A DNA stretch of 64,000 bases from Desulfobulbus propionicus (lineage in GTDB: Bacteria > Desulfobacterota > Desulfobulbia > Desulfobulbales > Desulfobulbaceae). How positions within the stretch are numbered: position 1 is the first letter of the stretch; each line of letters begins with the position of its first letter. The notes under the pieces are model-generated. The model was not told the DNA's origin, did not search any database, and saw only the letters and a list, made by a program, of their open reading frames with translations. Below, piece after piece: positions 47,478 to 56,867 of this stretch. Location: NCBI GenBank assembly GCA_002748755.1, contig PDTD01000016.1, positions 36,230-100,229 on the forward strand, in the 5' to 3' direction. The position numbers were made by a program, and so were the translations under genes.

Positions 47478-49198
47478 TGGTTACTGCCATCCAGGGTTCG
47501 GGCGAGATCCAGGCGTACTTGCCCAAAGGAAGCGTACCATCGGACACCTGTTCCGACGCCTTGTTTCATAGCCAAAACATTCCAGTTATTGGTGACCGTA
47601 CCGCTGTCATAAAAAAAGGCCACGCCCCATTCGTCTGTCAATTTTCTTTCTATTTCAGCGGAGTATGTCAGAAGATATGCACCGCCAATAACGTTTCCCT
47701 CCTCGTCCTCAGGTCCGATCTGTTTGTAGCCATACCCTCGAACGGACTGATCACCGCCCGCGTAAAAACGCTGGCTTGGGGGCAGGTCGTACAAGTCCTC
47801 GGCCACAACTGCACCGACAGCCCCTAACCCTATAAAACGATACTCATCTAAAAAACTGAGAATAACTTTTGAGCGTATGGCTCCCTTGATAAAGGTGGTG
47901 TCGGACAAGAAATTTTTGTTCCCGCCTGAAAAATCGGTGGCTACGCTCACCCCATGTTTGGCTCTAATACGGTCATGCACCCAGCGCCAGCTTATTCTCG
48001 CCCCTGGTGCACACAATGTGGCTTGGCCGTCATCGCTACCAATCGTATACTTTTCATCCACATACAAGAGATAGGCGCTGTACTCACCATGGGGTTTGAG
48101 ATGATCATAACTGACCATTGCGGAAAGAGTCTCCCTATCCGTATTAGCATAGTTTTCACTTTCCCAATCACCCAGCACATGCACCTGATCTTTCTTGGGA
48201 TCCCCTAAGGGAACGGTATACATGCCGCCAAATTGACTTGCACGTTCAGATGGCTCCCATGCAATATCAAGCTGATGCCCATATCTGTTCAGGCGATGAT
48301 TATACCACTCCAATGAGCCCCGAAAGCCTGTATCGGTGCCATAACCCAGGCCTACCCCATAGCGATTGTTTTTTCCTGGAGTAAGTACTATGGTTACTGG
48401 AACTTTGCCTTCCTTATCGGCCTGCTGCAGGTCATACTGCACCTGGGCGCTAGAAAAATACTCTGTTGCCAGTAGAGCCTGGCGCATTTGTGTCAGTGCT
48501 TTGGGAGAAAAAGGATCCCCTTCCCTATAACCAGTGATCCTCTTTAAGAGACGTTCTTTTATAAAGCCGCATACATAGGTGATGTGGCCAAAATAATATT
48601 GTACCCCTATATCCAGGGTCAAGCTGATATCTGCAGTCCGTTTGTCTGGGCGAACCTCCACCCTGCTCTGTTGAAAAAACGCGTTTTGAAAGCCCAAATC
48701 CAATATAGAGGTAATAATCTGCTGTTTGCCCTTGGAATAGGTCTGATAATCAAAAATATCCCCTGTTTTGAGCGGGAACCAGCTGAAAACCTTTTGCAGA
48801 CGCTCATCGACACATCTATGCCCTGTACACCCAATGGCTACGGAGTGGACAACAACAGGATCCCCTTTGTCCACCTGAATGATGAGGGTGACAAGGCCTG
48901 ATTCTGTTCGTCGAGAAATGGAAATCTGAGGGGAATAGTAGCCAAAAGGCTGCAGTGCACGGCGTACTTCATTCTGTATATTCTTCGTAAAACCAGAAAA
49001 AACATCTGGGCGGTCGGGCTCCATATGTTGCAACTGATATCCAGACAATGAGGCGAGTACATTTCGCTGCAAGGGATGATCCAGGCCCTGGACCAGAATT
49101 TGATACGCATTGTGCGCACCGACGCTAGTTCCGGTGCACACTATACAACTCAGCGAGTAGAAGCAGAGCTGCAAGAGGAAGACACTACAGTTTGGCAT
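47441..49198 (-). CDS. tamA: Translocation and assembly module protein TamA (BamA/Omp85 family)
   Basis: 585 residues from ATG 49198, with a leader (MPNCSVFLLQLCFYSLSCIV); earlier in-frame ATGs at 49207-49246 are possible. POTRA domains occupy about residues 25-245 (QNEVRRALQPFGYYSPQISI, SALTQMRQALL-type LTQMRQALLATEYFSSAQVQ). The Omp85 barrel has RFYAGGDQSVRGYGYKQIGP and ends in LGTDF with a C-terminal Phe, as expected for a barrel. TamA inserts outer-membrane proteins together with TamB, whose gene overlaps it. Confidence 0.93.
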   Translation of the reverse strand: MPNCSVFLLQLCFYSLSCIVCTGTSVGAHNAYQILVQGLDHPLQRNVLASLSGYQLQHMEPDRPDVFSGFTKNIQNEVRRALQPFGYYSPQISISRRTESGLVTLIIQVDKGDPVVVHSVAIGCTGHRCVDERLQKVFSWFPLKTGDIFDYQTYSKGKQQIITSILDLGFQNAFFQQSRVEVRPDKRTADISLTLDIGVQYYFGHITYVCGFIKERLLKRITGYREGDPFSPKALTQMRQALLATEYFSSAQVQYDLQQADKEGKVPVTIVLTPGKNNRYGVGLGYGTDTGFRGSLEWYNHRLNRYGHQLDIAWEPSERASQFGGMYTVPLGDPKKDQVHVLGDWESENYANTDRETLSAMVSYDHLKPHGEYSAYLLYVDEKYTIGSDDGQATLCAPGARISWRWVHDRIRAKHGVSVATDFSGGNKNFLSDTTFIKGAIRSKVILSFLDEYRFIGLGAVGAVVAEDLYDLPPSQRFYAGGDQSVRGYGYKQIGPEDEEGNVIGGAYLLTYSAEIERKLTDEWGVAFFYDSGTVTNNWNVLAMKQGVGTGVRWYASFGQVRLDLARTLDGSNQWRVHFSLGTDF

Positions 49199-49418
49199 AC
49201 ATCCCATCATTGATACTGCAAGTACGGCAGTCCAGACGAAAGGCAAGGCAGTCTGTCATGCCAGGTTATACCTTTGATATTGTTATTCAAGTACTATTAA
49301 CATGTTTTGATGTTGCGCGTATACCCGATTGTCGTTCGTGCGGAGCAGGCTTGCTTTAAAGGCGCACCGGTTGGAACGAAGAGAAGGCCGCAGGATTTAA
49401 AAATGCCCAATGTAGCCC

Positions 49419-49447
49419 TACCCTGCATTCACGATGAATGCAGGGTA
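49419..49447 (-). terminator. Strong hairpin downstream of fprA, possible terminator
   Basis: TACCCTGCATTC, 5-base loop, GAATGCAGGGTA is a perfect 12-base-pair inverted repeat 56 bases beyond the fprA stop codon. No T run directly follows on the minus strand, so it may stabilise the 3' end rather than terminate, or act with Rho. Confidence 0.5.
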
Positions 49448-49502
49448 TCCTACAGGCCTGCAGACGGCCATGCACAGCAAGGCCGTTGAAGTAGTTTTTG
49501 GG

Positions 49503-50729
49503 TCATCCGGTAAAGTCAATTAATGCGTCACTGTATGCCTCCACGGCCTGCACCAGGTTGTGCTTATCCTCTTCCGTCGGTGCTCCTTGCCACTCATAGA
49601 AACTGAGGAGGTCCCAACCGGATTTCTCAATTTTTTTCTCAAAATCTTTTTGTGCACCTCCAACCCATCCGTATGAACCATAGCGAAAAACTTTTTTATT
49701 GGTCACCCTTTTTACCATCAGCTCTTCAATAACCTGCGCCATGGGCGGGAACACCTTGTATTCATAGGTGGGCATGCCAAAAATCAAACCAGCGGATTTC
49801 CAAGCGTTTGCGAGGATATACCCTATATCATCACCGGGAACAGTGTGCACATGCACGGGTATGTTTTTTTTATGCAAGGTCTCTATAATGAGACTTTTTA
49901 CACTTTTCGTATTCCCATACATACTGGAGCAAATCAGGGTCACCTCCTTTTCAGCGGGGCCTTTTGCGTAGCTCGCATACCGCTGATAATGATCAATGAT
50001 CACTTTGGGATTTTCCCGCCATATAATACCGTGGGAAGGGCAGATAATCTTGATATCCAGACCGCCCAGTTTGGTCAGGCCTTTTATCACAAAGGGGGAA
50101 AAAGCGGCTACGATATTGGCATAATAGCGAAGTGCCTCATTTTCGAAAAATTCAAGTTTTTCCTGGGACTGCTGGTCATCGAAGATGGCATCGTCTTCCA
50201 CCTTGCCGTAGGACCCAAAGGCGTCACAGGCAAACAGAATGCCGCGCTTTTTCTCGTATGTCATCATGGTTTCCGGCCAATGAATATTCGGCGTTTCGAA
50301 AAATTGAAGCTCATAATCGCCCACGGTTAACGTCATCCCATCCTCGATAACAACGGCACGTTCCTCAGGCACGCGGCCAAAGGCCTGCAACAAGGGAACA
50401 GCCTTTTTCGTACAATAAATAACACCCTTGGTGTTTTTCTTGCAGAACTCACGCAACCATCCCGTATGATCTGGTTCCATATGGTTCAAAATGATGATAT
50501 CAATTTCTTCGACAGTCAGTGACGCCCCTTCTATCTTTTGGGCTATGGCCTGGGGAAAATCCATTATATCCTGCGTCAGATCGATGAGGACATTCTGCTC
50601 CCCTTTGATCAGATAGCTGTTGATGGAGGTGCCATGAGGGATAGGCCAGATTCCTTCAAAAAGATAGTTTTCATCTTCGATATTGACGGCAACACGATAT
50701 ACGTCGTCAATCACTTTTTGTATTTTCAT
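49503..50729 (-). CDS. fprA: Flavodiiron protein (rubredoxin:oxygen/NO oxidoreductase type)
   Basis: 408 residues with a beta-lactamase-like di-iron domain and a C-terminal flavodoxin domain. Diiron ligands are LNHMEPDHTG (H83, E85, D87, H88), NIHWPETM, LFACDAFGSYG and ICPSHGIIWR. The FMN site starts at ICSSMYGNTKS, and GFGSYGWVGGAQ-type YGSYGWVGGAQKDFEKKI follows. Such enzymes reduce O2 to water or NO to N2O and protect anaerobes from oxygen. The gene stands alone; a hairpin lies 56 bases downstream. It fits an anaerobe meeting oxygen. Confidence 0.95.
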   Translation of the reverse strand: MKIQKVIDDVYRVAVNIEDENYLFEGIWPIPHGTSINSYLIKGEQNVLIDLTQDIMDFPQAIAQKIEGASLTVEEIDIIILNHMEPDHTGWLREFCKKNTKGVIYCTKKAVPLLQAFGRVPEERAVVIEDGMTLTVGDYELQFFETPNIHWPETMMTYEKKRGILFACDAFGSYGKVEDDAIFDDQQSQEKLEFFENEALRYYANIVAAFSPFVIKGLTKLGGLDIKIICPSHGIIWRENPKVIIDHYQRYASYAKGPAEKEVTLICSSMYGNTKSVKSLIIETLHKKNIPVHVHTVPGDDIGYILANAWKSAGLIFGMPTYEYKVFPPMAQVIEELMVKRVTNKKVFRYGSYGWVGGAQKDFEKKIEKSGWDLLSFYEWQGAPTEEDKHNLVQAVEAYSDALIDFTG

Positions 50730-51213
50730 GCTATAAAACTCCCAAGTTGGTGTCTATCTGAGATTGCGGTTTGTGTGAAGGCTGAACGTGCCCTACTCAC
50801 GTCCAGATCAGCGTGGCCATCAGGATAGGGATTAAGACAGATCCAGTACCCGCGTGCCGAGCAACAGGCAGTACTTATGACTCTTCTGTCTTTGTACGGC
50901 GCCTGTCTGCATGCAAGACACACTGTCTAATGATCAAAAAAGAGATTGTTCTAACTGATAGATCAAAAACAAGTATCCTTCGAGCCACACTTTTTTTCGC
51001 AGAGTCTACTTGCAGGCAGCTAGCGGCCTCCTGATACAGACGCAGGCCCCCTGCCCGGGTCTTGCGAAAAACGTCCTGGTGGAAAAAGACAAGAAACTAT
51101 GCTTTTCTCGCTTTTTCCTTTGTAAGCAATGGGTATCCGCTCATTATACAGGTCTTTGATGTAAAAAAAAATGGTATTTTTTTCAAGATGTACGTGATGT
51201 TTTTCTCAATGTC
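50730..51213. other. Intergenic region, no gene recognised
   Basis: 484 bases between fprA and the second kinase gene. Short frames on both strands have no family features. The promoter of fprA must lie here, but no convincing -35/-10 pair was found. A, T runs near 51165-51185 may end transcription of the kinase gene on the minus strand. Confidence 0.4.
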
Positions 51214-53268
51214 TCAATCGGTATACTCCTTGTCCTCCAGACAGCGCCGCACCATATCCGCCATATCTTTTCTGAGAACAGGTTTTTGTAGAAAACCCTT
51301 AACACCTAAACTCACTGCATTTTCCGAATTTATTTTATCACTGTATCCCGTGCAGATAACAATTGGCAAATCTGGTCGTATTTTAAGCAGCTTCATGGCC
51401 AGCTTATCTCCCGTCATACCCGGCATGGTCATGTCCGTAATAACGAGATCAAATTTATCTGGACGGACTTCAAATGCCTTTAACGCGTCCGTACTGCTAA
51501 ATCTTTCCGTAACCTGATATCCCAGCTTCTCAAGCATTAGTTTTTCCAGGTGCGCGATGGCCGGCTCATCGTCAACTAAAAGAATACTCCCTGTTCCTCT
51601 GAGCTCTGTCGGACTATGCGGCGCTTTCTCCTCCACAGGCAGGGTGGTGTTTAAGGCCGGGAAAAACAACTCAAAAGTGGTGCCGCCTCCTTCCTCATTG
51701 CTGGTCAGACGGATATCTCCTTCATGCGCAGAAACGAGTCCAAATACGGTCGCCAGCCCCAGACCTGTCCCCTTGCCCTGATCTTTGGTTGTAAAGTAGG
51801 GCTTAAAAATCTTATCTTGCAATTCCGGTGGAATCCCATGCCCCGTATCAGAGACTGTCAGGACCACATATCGTTTATTAGCTTTGATATTACCTATCAC
51901 ACCTTCTTCGTCATCGGTTGCGAGCTTTTCCTGTAAGCCGACACGGATCATGCCGTCACACTGTTCAACAGCATGAAAGGCATTGGTAAGCAGGTTCATG
52001 GCCATTTGATGGACTTGGCTAACATCAGCCTTGATCAAGCCGGTGTCGGCCTGTATATCCTGTTGTATTTCAATTGATTTCGGTATAGATGCACGGCAAA
52101 GTTTCAGGACTTCTTTCAAGACAGGTTGCACTCGCATAGGGATCATCTTGTGTTCTCCCTGACGACTGAAGGCAAGAATCTGGGTAACCAATTCGCGGCC
52201 TCTACGCCCAGCCTTGAGTATCTCCAGTATATTTTCGTGCATAGCCTCCCCGGGATGAAAATCTTCCAGGATCATCTCCGACAAGCCAATAATCGGATAA
52301 AGAATATTGTTGAAATCATGGGCTATACCGCCGGCTAAGCTGCCAATTGCCTCAATCTCCTGTGCTCTTTGCAATTGCTGCTGAATATCTTTTACATAAC
52401 TGTTATCCGATGCCGCAAAGGTAAACCCGGTCGACAATTTTTTCATGTCAAGTGGGGCAACATGTAACAGGATTTCCTGGAAATGACCATTTTTCCGACG
52501 AAAACGAGTTGCTATCCTACCGACGCCTCTCTCCGTAACCTGCCTATAATTATCCCTGACAACCGTTTTATATTCAGCATCACTGTAATACAACAGTCGA
52601 CTGTTCTGGCCTAAAAGCTCCTCTCTGGTATACCCGAGCATACTGCTCAAACAAGCATTCACTTCTGAGATGACCCCGTCTGTAACGACACCGATCCCAA
52701 TAGGCAATGCCCTGAAAATACACAACATCTTATCTCTGTCTGTGCGAAAAGCTAGTTCTAGTTCCTTATGATACGTAATATCCGTATGCATGCCGATCAT
52801 TCTCAGCGCTCTCCCGCTCTGGTCTCTTTCAGAAGCTATGCCTCTACTGAGAATCCAACGCCAGGTACCATTTTTATGCTGCATACGAAATTCAGTCTGG
52901 AGCTGGGAGATACGATTCTCAACACAATCCTGATTGACTCTCCAAACCGCATCTTTATCGTCAGGATGGATGAAATTCATCCAACTGGCTATCCGTCCTG
53001 GAATCTCGGCAGAATCATACCCGAGCATTGTCCAATACCAGGGGCTATACTCTAAACGCCCTGAAACAATGTCCCAATCCCAAAGGGCATTCTTTCCGCT
53101 TACCATCGCTGTTTTCAACCGCTCTTCATTGGCCTGCAAAAGGGCGCCATGTTTGTTTCTGCGCCAAACGATCCTGAGAAGCACCAATATAATAACGGCC
53201 TGGCAGATGCTGCCCAGGACAAGACACCACAGCAATGGAGATATATCAGGGAACAAAAAATCAGGCAT
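51214..53268 (-). CDS. PAS-domain hybrid sensor histidine kinase with C-terminal receiver
   Basis: 684 residues from ATG 53268. One N-terminal membrane helix (PLLWCLVLGSICQAVIILVL) is followed by a PAC/PAS domain (about 60-180, MLGYDSAEI and FRMQHKNGTWRWI), a second PAS (LGYTREELLGQ), and a HisKA domain with AGGIAHDFNNILYPIIG (phospho-acceptor H317). HATPase (NLLTNAFHAV, DTGHGIP, GKGTGLGLATVFGLV) and a receiver (DLVITDMTMPGMTG) follow. The FNN variant after the His is typical of kinases that use a PAS/ligand switch. There is no DNA-binding output domain and no neighbouring response regulator, so the partner lies elsewhere. It is transcribed divergently from nothing obvious. Confidence 0.92.
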   Translation of the reverse strand: MPDFLFPDISPLLWCLVLGSICQAVIILVLLRIVWRRNKHGALLQANEERLKTAMVSGKNALWDWDIVSGRLEYSPWYWTMLGYDSAEIPGRIASWMNFIHPDDKDAVWRVNQDCVENRISQLQTEFRMQHKNGTWRWILSRGIASERDQSGRALRMIGMHTDITYHKELELAFRTDRDKMLCIFRALPIGIGVVTDGVISEVNACLSSMLGYTREELLGQNSRLLYYSDAEYKTVVRDNYRQVTERGVGRIATRFRRKNGHFQEILLHVAPLDMKKLSTGFTFAASDNSYVKDIQQQLQRAQEIEAIGSLAGGIAHDFNNILYPIIGLSEMILEDFHPGEAMHENILEILKAGRRGRELVTQILAFSRQGEHKMIPMRVQPVLKEVLKLCRASIPKSIEIQQDIQADTGLIKADVSQVHQMAMNLLTNAFHAVEQCDGMIRVGLQEKLATDDEEGVIGNIKANKRYVVLTVSDTGHGIPPELQDKIFKPYFTTKDQGKGTGLGLATVFGLVSAHEGDIRLTSNEEGGGTTFELFFPALNTTLPVEEKAPHSPTELRGTGSILLVDDEPAIAHLEKLMLEKLGYQVTERFSSTDALKAFEVRPDKFDLVITDMTMPGMTGDKLAMKLLKIRPDLPIVICTGYSDKINSENAVSLGVKGFLQKPVLRKDMADMVRRCLEDKEYTD

Positions 53269-54184
53269 TTGTTTTCCTTTCAGAATATGGAACACTCTCA
53301 GAAAGCGACATGGCAGGCTTCACGACCAGGTATCTTATCTACAAGAGATTTATACACCTCCCTTTGAGGAGGCTGTCCATTTCTAAACCACCATCAGGTA
53401 CGTTCAGGTGCCCGTAGTTCTCTAAAAAGATTCCTGTTTGAAAAAGGAAATGAACAGATGTGTCACTTACCAATATGTAGTCCCGCACTAGAATAAGAAG
53501 TGCACTCAAGACCAGCTCAAGCGGTTGTATCTTGAGCCGTCTTTTGGCAACAAAGATTACCTCGCTGAATCTGTTTTCCAAAACGACTGAATCTGAAACA
53601 ATGTGAGCTTATGAAAAAAATACATTATTAGAGATTGATAAAAGTGAAACGTGCACCAATCAAGGACCCTCTTTTATTAGCGCCAGTATAGCACATAACC
53701 AGATCATCGTCTAATTGAAGTTACCTTCTCTTCATTGCGGTGCGAACCTGAAACCGTGGGAGTTGAAAAATTGATTTTTTTCCTGGGCTCCTCGCAGCAG
53801 GTAACCTGCGGGCTATACCTTCAGATCGGCGACCGGAGATATAATCTGTAAAAAGTTTTGCCTAACCAACAATTCGGGCGAACCAGCATGGCTGTTGGGC
53901 GATTTGGCATTCCCCTCAGCTTCAGGCAACAAAAACTGTTGTACATGACCTCCCTTGCAACTTCCCCAGCCACATATCATACAGGGTGCCACCGTTTTCG
54001 TTATCAATCCACCTCGATAAAAACCGGGATCACCCCCATTGAGGGCAGACAGGTCGACCTTCCTTCACCGCCCTTTTTATTGACATCTTTCGGGTGCATG
54101 AAGCGATGCATCAAGACCTACTTGTCTGGAGCCCATCCTGCTCATACAAGCTGGCGTTCAAACCGGATGCCAGAAATGAGACCA
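53269..54184. other. Intergenic region, no confident gene
   Basis: 916 bases between the second kinase gene and the AT-rich gene at 54185. A minus-strand frame at 53813-54007 (MITKTVAPCMICGWGSCKG) is open for 64 codons, with a short frame (MHRFMHPKDVNKKGGEGR) just upstream, but neither shows family features. The interval holds no recognisable RNA gene. It may be a decayed region. Confidence 0.4.
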
Positions 54185-54763
54185 TCAGAAGCTCATCACT
54201 TGTACGTTAATCAGTCTGTTCGTACCCAAATCAGCCAAACTGCCGAGCTGTATCTCTTTGTTATTCAAAAGAATCGACTTTATGTACTCTGAGAGCCATT
54301 CACGTGATTTAAAAAAAGACATGAGAGAATTAGTCTGCATCCTAAAACCTTTATTAAGAATTTCAGGACCACGATCTCTTGCTATGGAATTAAAAAGTTT
54401 TACAGTAATACTAACTGGAATATTTTCACCTGATTTTTCAAAAAAATCTTGATGTACTGAACGGAGGGAAGAGTGAATAGAATTACGCCTGTAAATTGAC
54501 CCAGATAATCCAGGCATAGCTGCAGATAAAGCTAATACTTTTGCGTTTTTGTTAATAAGAGAAAAAATATCATCAATAGCTGTTCCGTCTAAAAATATGG
54601 TTTGAACATCTTTTTCAATATAATCATCTGTAAATCCTTCAATTTTCTTAACAGTTTCTAAAATAGAATTTTCTGTCGATGTGTCCACTACAACACCGGA
54701 TTGCAACAAACTGACAAATTTTTCCACATCTTCCTTATGAATATGTACAACCAGTTGTTCCAT
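54185..54763 (-). CDS. Hypothetical protein, AT-rich
   Basis: 192 residues, no signal peptide or membrane segment. It contains VQTIFLDGTAIDDIFSLINK and KVLALSAAMPGLSGSIYRR, a combination that looks like a conserved family motif (a TIFLDG..IDD part and an ALSAAMPGL.G...RR part), but I cannot name the family or function with certainty. The coding sequence is clearly more AT-rich than the neighbours. A repeat element (copy K) is inserted 11 bases upstream of its start, and it runs in the same direction as oadB-type genes beyond it. Translation signals for the ATG are weak. Confidence 0.65.
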   Translation of the reverse strand: MEQLVVHIHKEDVEKFVSLLQSGVVVDTSTENSILETVKKIEGFTDDYIEKDVQTIFLDGTAIDDIFSLINKNAKVLALSAAMPGLSGSIYRRNSIHSSLRSVHQDFFEKSGENIPVSITVKLFNSIARDRGPEILNKGFRMQTNSLMSFFKSREWLSEYIKSILLNNKEIQLGSLADLGTNRLINVQVMSF

Positions 54764-54773
54764 TTCGTACCTA

Positions 54774-54969
54774 TCCCGGATTTCTCATGTAAAATTTTGT
54801 ATAAATTACAAAAAACTATATGAAAAGAAATAATTTGTAGCCAATTTCTCCAAAAACGTACGCTAAAGGTCAGCCCAAGAGGCTCCATCTTGGCTCGTAT
54901 GTTGACAACATATATACCCAAGTAAAAATACCGTCGCTGGTCCCGCCTGAGGAGTGAGAAAATCCGGGC
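54774..54969 (+). repeat. MITE-like intergenic repeat, copy K
   Basis: The left end TCCCGGATTTCTCATGTAA and right end GAGGAGTGAGAAAATCCGGGC are near-perfect inverted repeats, with TA on each outer side (54772-54773 and 54970-54971). The internal stem TTTTGTA...TACAAAA is kept, as are GGTCAGCCCAAGAGGC and GTTGACAACATATATACCCA. It is the clearest case of a TA-flanked copy and sits between the unknown gene at 54185 and the decarboxylase beta gene, whose stop lies 6 bases beyond. Confidence 0.75.
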
Positions 54970-54975
54970 TACGAG

Positions 54976-56127
54976 TTACCCCATGGACGAAATAAAATAC
55001 CCGGCAGCAAGGGCGCTGCCAATGACTCCAGCCACATTCGGTCCCATGGCGTGCATGAGTAAAAAATTAGATTTATCGGCTCTCTGCCCTTCCACATGGC
55101 TCACCCGGGCGGCCATGGGAACAGCGGAGACCCCAGCGGAACCGATCAAGGGATTTATTTTATTCTTCCCCGAAACCACGTTCATAAGTTTAGCCATACA
55201 AATGCCTGATGCCGTGGCAATGGCAAAGGCCAAAATACCCAGCACCAAAATACCCAAGGTCTTGGCATCCAGGAAGTGGCTGGAAGACATCTTCAAGCCG
55301 ACGCTCAGTCCCAGAAAGATCGTCACGACGTTAATGATTTCATTCTGTGCAGCCTTGACCAGCCGTTCCGTCACGCCGCACTCACGCAGAATATTACCAA
55401 TAAAGAGCATGGATATCAACGGAGCTGCATCAGGAACACAAACCACACAAAACACCATAACCACCACTGCAAAGACCAGTTTCTCCAATCGCCCTACCTT
55501 GCGAAGTGATTTCATCCGAATACGACGCTCTTTTTCGGTGGTAAGCAGTCTCATGATGGGTGGTTGAATGACAGGGACCAGAGCCATATAGGAATAGGCA
55601 GCCACAGCGATGGCCCCCATGAGATCAGGCGCCAATTTATTAGCAACAAAAATTGATGTCGGCCCATCTGCTCCTCCGATAACTCCTATTGCTGCAGCTT
55701 CATTGAGACTAAAGTACCCACTGGCCGCTGCCCCCAGGAAGGTGGCAAAAATACCGAACTGGGCGGCTGCTCCTAAGAGCAGGGTTTTGGGGTTGGCAAT
55801 GAGCGGTCCGAAGTCCGTCAGCGCACCCACGCCCAAAAAGATAATGGGTGGATATATTTCCAGCTTGACGCCCTGCTGGATATAATAAAACAGGCCGCCT
55901 GCTTCCACCAGATGACCAGCCTCATACACCGGTTCCTTCAGGATGATATGCTCTATGGGAAGATTGGCTAGGAGTGCCCCCAAGGCAATGGGCACCAGTA
56001 AAAGGGGCTCAAACTGCCTGCCAATGCCCAGATACAATAACACTACGACAATGCCCCACATAAAAACCATCTGCCAGGTCAGTAAAGAAATCCCTCCTGC
56101 CTGGAGGGTGGCATATACTTGTTCCAT
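54976..56127 (-). CDS. mmdB: Sodium-translocating decarboxylase beta subunit (MmdB/OadB type)
   Basis: 383 residues from ATG 56127 with AGGA 9 bases upstream; an open frame to 56259 is an extension. A multi-pass membrane protein (9-10 helices) with the family blocks [51 protein letters not shown] (carries the conserved Asp), [17 protein letters not shown] and [16 protein letters not shown]. In the family, decarboxylation of a carboxybiotin drives Na+ export. It is the last of four genes for methylmalonyl-CoA (or oxaloacetate-type) decarboxylation: mmdA, gamma, BCCP, mmdB. Confidence 0.93.
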   Translation of the reverse strand: MEQVYATLQAGGISLLTWQMVFMWGIVVVLLYLGIGRQFEPLLLVPIALGALLANLPIEHIILKEPVYEAGHLVEAGGLFYYIQQGVKLEIYPPIIFLGVGALTDFGPLIANPKTLLLGAAAQFGIFATFLGAAASGYFSLNEAAAIGVIGGADGPTSIFVANKLAPDLMGAIAVAAYSYMALVPVIQPPIMRLLTTEKERRIRMKSLRKVGRLEKLVFAVVVMVFCVVCVPDAAPLISMLFIGNILRECGVTERLVKAAQNEIINVVTIFLGLSVGLKMSSSHFLDAKTLGILVLGILAFAIATASGICMAKLMNVVSGKNKINPLIGSAGVSAVPMAARVSHVEGQRADKSNFLLMHAMGPNVAGVIGSALAAGYFISSMG

Positions 56128-56304
56128 ACTCTTATTTCCTAACCGCATTGTGGCGGCAGAGGAGTTTTTGAAGATATCTCTTACAAAACTCCCCCTCTTT
56201 ATCAGGTTTGCTGGTTCCCCTTCATCGGACGACAGTCCTGGTAGAAGAAGACGCTGCAATATGCGTACTATAAACCATATTCTTTTGACAGCACCGAAGT
56301 TCCC

Positions 56305-56688
56305 TTAAGCAATAGTTATGAGTTCTTGGCCTTCTTCAACACTCTCTCCCTGGCTCACATGGACTGCGGTTACAGTGCCTGGGAAGGGTGCTGTCACCTC
56401 TGTATTCATCTTCATTGCTTCAAGCACCAGGAGCACATCACCAGCAGCCACTTTCTTGCCAGCGGTTTGGGCAATGGAGACAACCATTCCGGCAATGGGG
56501 CTGGAAATAAGTCCACATTCTCCTTCTGTTCTGATCACCTTTTTGGGCGCTGTCTTAGGAGGCATGACCGGGGTCGCTAAGCCAACCGGGGCTGAGGCCA
56601 CTGGCGAGGGTACATGATGATCGTCCAGTATCTCTGCTTCCACGTCATAGGTCTGATTGTTTACGGTAATCCGCATTCTTTTTTTCAT
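56305..56688 (-). CDS. mmdC: Biotin carboxyl carrier protein of the decarboxylase
   Basis: 127 residues. N-terminal strand segment (RITVNNQTYDVEAEILDD), a Pro/Ala-rich linker (VASAPVGLATPVMPPKTAPK) and a biotinyl domain with the biotinylation motif EAMKMN (K93) and the C-terminal GESVEEGQELITI. It carries CO2 as carboxybiotin between the carboxyltransferase MmdA and the membrane subunit MmdB. It is 177 bases before mmdB on the minus strand and 179 bases after the gamma gene. Confidence 0.94.
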   Translation of the reverse strand: MKKRMRITVNNQTYDVEAEILDDHHVPSPVASAPVGLATPVMPPKTAPKKVIRTEGECGLISSPIAGMVVSIAQTAGKKVAAGDVLLVLEAMKMNTEVTAPFPGTVTAVHVSQGESVEEGQELITIA

Positions 56689-56867
56689 GGTTGATTTGTC
56701 CTATTTACTAATGGTCTAAAAGTATCCCCTGCCCATCCAACATGTTCTTTTTACACATCTTCTGTCTTATAAAAAAAATTTTTTCCTCGGACTATCAACC
56801 AGATTGCCTGCGGTAAAATCTTTTTTTTCCTTGAGTCTGAACAAAAATCCTCATTTTGGAATGGACA

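Noticed and set aside
53813-54007. 64-codon minus-strand frame with CMICGWGSC
   Set aside because: The cysteine-rich start is suggestive, but the frame has no recognisable family, no good ribosome site and a disrupted upstream continuation; kept only as a note in the gap entry.
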